DNA of 64,000 bases from Allacma fusca (Eukaryota > Arthropoda > Collembola > Symphypleona > Sminthuridae): the NCBI GenBank assembly GCA_947179485.1, contig OX359249.1, forward strand, positions 44,653,415-44,717,414, given 5' to 3'. Under the pieces are notes generated by a model. The model saw only the letters and a program-made list of their open reading frames with translations. It was not told the origin of the DNA and made no database searches. This document shows positions 60,306 through 64,000 of this stretch, one piece after another (positions within the stretch are counted from its first letter, which is position 1; each line of letters begins with the position of its first letter). A program made the translations under genes and the position numbers.

Positions 60306-63300
60306 ACTCTGCTCCCATATAGTTGAGTGTCTCTGTCTCTGTCTGTACGTAACATGCATCTGCACCGAAACTCTATGAAATGATTGCTTTCATGTTGACT
60401 CTCGTATACTTCGGCTCCTTTGGGGTGACTCAATCTCCCACTGCACTGTAACCACTACTGACGTCAATAAAAAAATAATTTTTTATAGCCACTCATTCAG
60501 ATTAAAAAACTTGCTCCGCTCCTATTACTCCTTAGATAATTCCAATAATTTCAGCTCTTATTTTTAGAGGGCTAGAGAGTGGCTGACCTACGTCAGACCA
60601 GTTAACTTGGAAAGACTAGATGAGATTTAGAAAAGGATTTTTGGGGAGCTTTTCAAGCTAAACTGTAGTTCTCGTGTGAATACAGTATACGATATAGGAA
60701 TCATGATTTGGGGAAAGTCAGAGAGATGAGGTCACTTCCAAAAGGTAAAAAAATATGAGAAAAATAAAAAGTGGAGTCCTTGGGATTTGGGGGGACTATT
60801 ACTATTACTACTACTATTACTATTTTAGTAATTTAAAAGTCCAAGTTGACTGGATTTTAATAAAATTGTGTGACTGTCTGGATTTGAAGGTAATCTTGCA
60901 ATGATATTATCAAAGCATTGGGATTAGGATGTTGAGATGAGAGTCACCCTAGTTGGTGATGTTGTTGACTTGGTGTGTTGACTGAGGGAGCGAAAAATAT
61001 ATTCATATATGCCTATGTATATGGAGACACATATAGAGCCAATTATATGTACAAATGGAAGGATTACATATGGTGCAAGGCACATATTCACACCATTCAT
61101 CTCCAAGGAAAGCTCCTGCGGAGGCATGCACACATCATGTAATTTTGATGGGATGATAAAATTCCAGAGTCCTAAAAAACCAGTGGGGTTCCCCAAGACA
61201 CGTATATTCCTGAGGGGCCTCTTCCCATTCAGGAGTGTCACAGTGCCCCTAAAAACCCAGTGGGAATTGATATGAGAACGTTATTTCTTCTCCCCTTGAG
61301 GGTGACTGATGCGTTGAGTGTAAAGTAAACGTGAAAAAAAAAATTGAGGTGCACGTGAAACGTAGGCTTTGAGCCATAGCCGCAGAAATGGATTATCCGC
61401 ACATTACGTGTTCTGATTGACCTCCTATAACTTACTCTTGAAAAATGGTGTGTTCACCCCGTCTTTCAATCGGCACCTCGCCGACGTCTGCATATTGATC
61501 TTCTGAAATATTAATTTGACTTTAATAAATTATGAAACTGGACTCCTTCCAATTTTTTATGGGAATTTGTGATGGTTCTATGCCCTTTAATTGTGCCCCA
61601 AACAATCCTCGTATGTTTTAAGATGTTGCATGAGTCTTTCCCAAGACTTGGTCTCGTCTCAACCCATAAGATTTGTGAGCGTCGTAAGACTCAACAACTA
61701 CATTGTTATTAAGGGAACAAAATATTTCACAAGGCAATTTTTCGTGTTTAGGGCAATTACGGCTCAAGAACTGATAAGGTTAAGTTGAGACTTGGCAGTG
61801 TACAGTTGATAGCCAGGCATATGTACTTATGGCACTGTGTTCTACTGGTTGTACACGGACAGTGAGTCATTGTTACGTGTTTTTCCCAATTTAAGGCAAC
61901 AGGAGGATTTTGAGTAGGCAAAAATGTAGGAGGTGGAAGGCGGTTTATAGATTGTGTTGGGAGATGTGGCAGGGAAATGGAACGATCTCATGTTAAGTTC
62001 CTTTGAGGGCATCCCATGGAATTTACTAAATATCCATTTTATTGAAATCCGACTTCTCCATTTAAATCAAGAGGCTAACTTTGAGGAGGTGTTCATTCTC
62101 TTATTTTTCTTCATTAATGCAACTCGTTCCTGTGACGTGGGACGAGAGGGCAGACATGAGACTCTTAAGCGTGTCTGTCGAGTCTGCTGTACTGTATAGA
62201 AGTGCTTCACCCATGGAATGTTGTCATAATAATAGTAAGAGGGTATAGGATCTTGCATATCTCAGTGAATAATTTGCTATCTTATTTCTGTTGTTGTATG
62301 TATGTACCCCTGCCTTGATTAATTCACCGTAGGATTTGAACAACCCAAGCTCCGCTAATTGAAGCCTTTTTTTTTCGTCATGGGCTGAGAGAGACTTATT
62401 GTTACTTTGGAATTTAAAGAGCCCGTCTTAATTTGTGGGGGTCCATGTTAGACCACCACAGGCTCTACTCTCGTTGACAATGAATGAAGGGCTCTTTCTG
62501 GACCCAGGCGTTCCAGAGTTTAGAACTGACTATTTTGCAGGCTCTGTAAGAGGAAGGATTTCCCTACATTGATTGCACTAGGGGAAAGGGTAAGAATTGA
62601 GAATGAACGGACCATAAAATATTCCATATTGCCTTCTACCATGATTAAAAATTCTATTTTGAGTAAACAGGGAACTCCTGTTTATGCAACAAAGTTGTGG
62701 ATGGTTGGAGTCGAAACTGAAGTTTCTTCCACTCCTGCCAGAATCCTGTCAGCCTTGTGAAAGATCATCTTGAGACCAGATGTTGAAACCCACTTTTATT
62801 ATCTGTACCATCAAGTTGTTCTACTCAACTTACATACTTTTGCTGAAATAAATATCTTAATACTTGAGCAATGTCCCTCGTAAATTTCCAATTTCTTAAA
62901 ATCATTTAACACCATGGGAAATAAAATATCCTACGTTCGAGGGATTCCGGAATGCTGAGAATGTTAAATGTAAATACCGAACCATCCTTATGTGTGGATA
63001 CAGCACAGGGATTTCCTCTGTATTTCCACTGCCACCTGTTAGAGGCCTTGTGGTTCAAGAATTTGGGAAATACTCTGTGGGAACTGGATATAGGGAAGTG
63101 CCAAAAAGGAAAATAAAATAATTTTAAAATGTAAATAAATAAACAACAGGGTTTCCAGCTATGATAAAGGAAAGGAAATATAAACTAAAAGACGGACGTT
63201 GGGTGGTGCCTGGTTCGCAAATTGTCAACAAACAATTTGCAGGAGACTTGTTTATAAATAAAGAGAGGACCCTCTATTTATATCCATTCTCAAATCATGC

Positions 63301-64000
63301 AGGGATGCAATTAGCGATTAAGAGCTACTTGGATCATTTGTTCCTTGCCTACTGAATAATAATACAGTACTTATGTATAATATTGCGCATGAATATAGAT
63401 ATAGAGCTACAGGTCCTGCATAATTTCCCCGGAAATGCGTTCCTTTGGGGAACAAGCAAATAAACATAATGTAGGGATGACTACGATAGTAATAATTGAA
63501 TAATAATAATATTTACCAGTGAAGAACTTGTTTCCTCAGCTCATTCAAACACCTTCAATAGTCGAGCCTTTACTAATTTTGAAATATACATAGATACTGT
63601 TGACTTCTAAAAGGAAGGAAAATTCTGACCTTCAGAAATTTCACGGCCGTAAACGGAAATATATATGCACACGTATGTATTCTATACGCAACTACGCATC
63701 CGCAGGTTTCTTGGAATATCAATTATTCGGAAAGATTCCAAATCCCAAGTACTTAAATTCCGAAGTCTGAGACGATGAAAGGTAAATATTTGAAGACTAC
63801 CAAGGAAGTTGGAGAGTGAGCTCGTTCACGATATTCCGTCAATGGAAGGAACCTTTACTCAGGTTTATTTCCAACAAGACGCTCTACCAGTAATGTCCAG
63901 AAAAGTAAACATAAGCGTTCATTAAAATTAAGATGTGTTGAGTGAGCAGTGGTCTTTATTTTTCTTTTTAGTTTGGGTAGCCTAGCTATTTATGCTCCCA
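60306..64000. other. Gene-free 3' flank of the window
   Basis: AT-rich sequence with a short (ATTACT)-like run at about 60788-60825 and scattered ORFs under 100 residues. None has a recognisable domain or splice context. An exon of a gene outside the window cannot be excluded. Confidence 0.35.

Overview
The window reads as nuclear DNA of an invertebrate animal, most likely an arthropod (hexapod or springtail-like). It is AT-rich, its genes are split by many short GT-AG introns, and the proteins closest to textbook families are animal ones: endophilin A, IBTK, DRC1, a CD36/SCARB receptor, poly(A) polymerase and TFIIH p62. The species cannot be fixed from the sequence alone.

Layout. 0.6-5.1 kb (+): a five-exon gene for a 1380-residue protein with an RIIa docking domain, 18- and 39-residue repeats and a near C-terminal membrane helix. 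6.3-8.5 kb (+): an intron-bearing, broken copy of GTF2H1. 8.5-18.3 kb: a nest of non-coding DNA transposons. Several have hAT-like ends with 8-bp target duplications and interiors made of a short degenerate motif; a larger long-inverted-repeat element holds a LINE fragment and one of these small elements. 18.3-27.5 kb: no gene seen. 27.5-33.4 kb (+): a ten-exon scavenger receptor class B gene whose last exon encodes an acidic dileucine-like tail as in LIMP-2. 33.8-36.0 kb (-): a seven-exon poly(A) polymerase, tail to tail with the receptor. 37.0-42.5 kb (-): a twelve-exon IBTK gene. 45.1-49.8 kb (-): a thirteen-exon DRC1 gene. 49.8-57.1 kb: nothing secure. 57.1-58.3 kb (-): endophilin A as one uninterrupted exon. 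58.3-64 kb: microsatellites and one more hAT-like element.

The genes do not form a pathway. Two of them (RIIa protein, DRC1) belong to cilium or sperm-tail biology, two (scavenger receptor, endophilin) to membrane traffic, and two (poly(A) polymerase, GTF2H1 relic) to mRNA synthesis. Exon joins were worked out by hand from splice signals, reading phase and remembered family alignments. Frames stay open across all six intact genes, about 16 kb of coding sequence, so the breaks in the GTF2H1 copy are unlikely to be general sequencing noise.

The least ordinary material is the 8.5-18.3 kb repeat nest, where elements with different end sequences share one architecture, and the unrecognised RIIa repeat protein.
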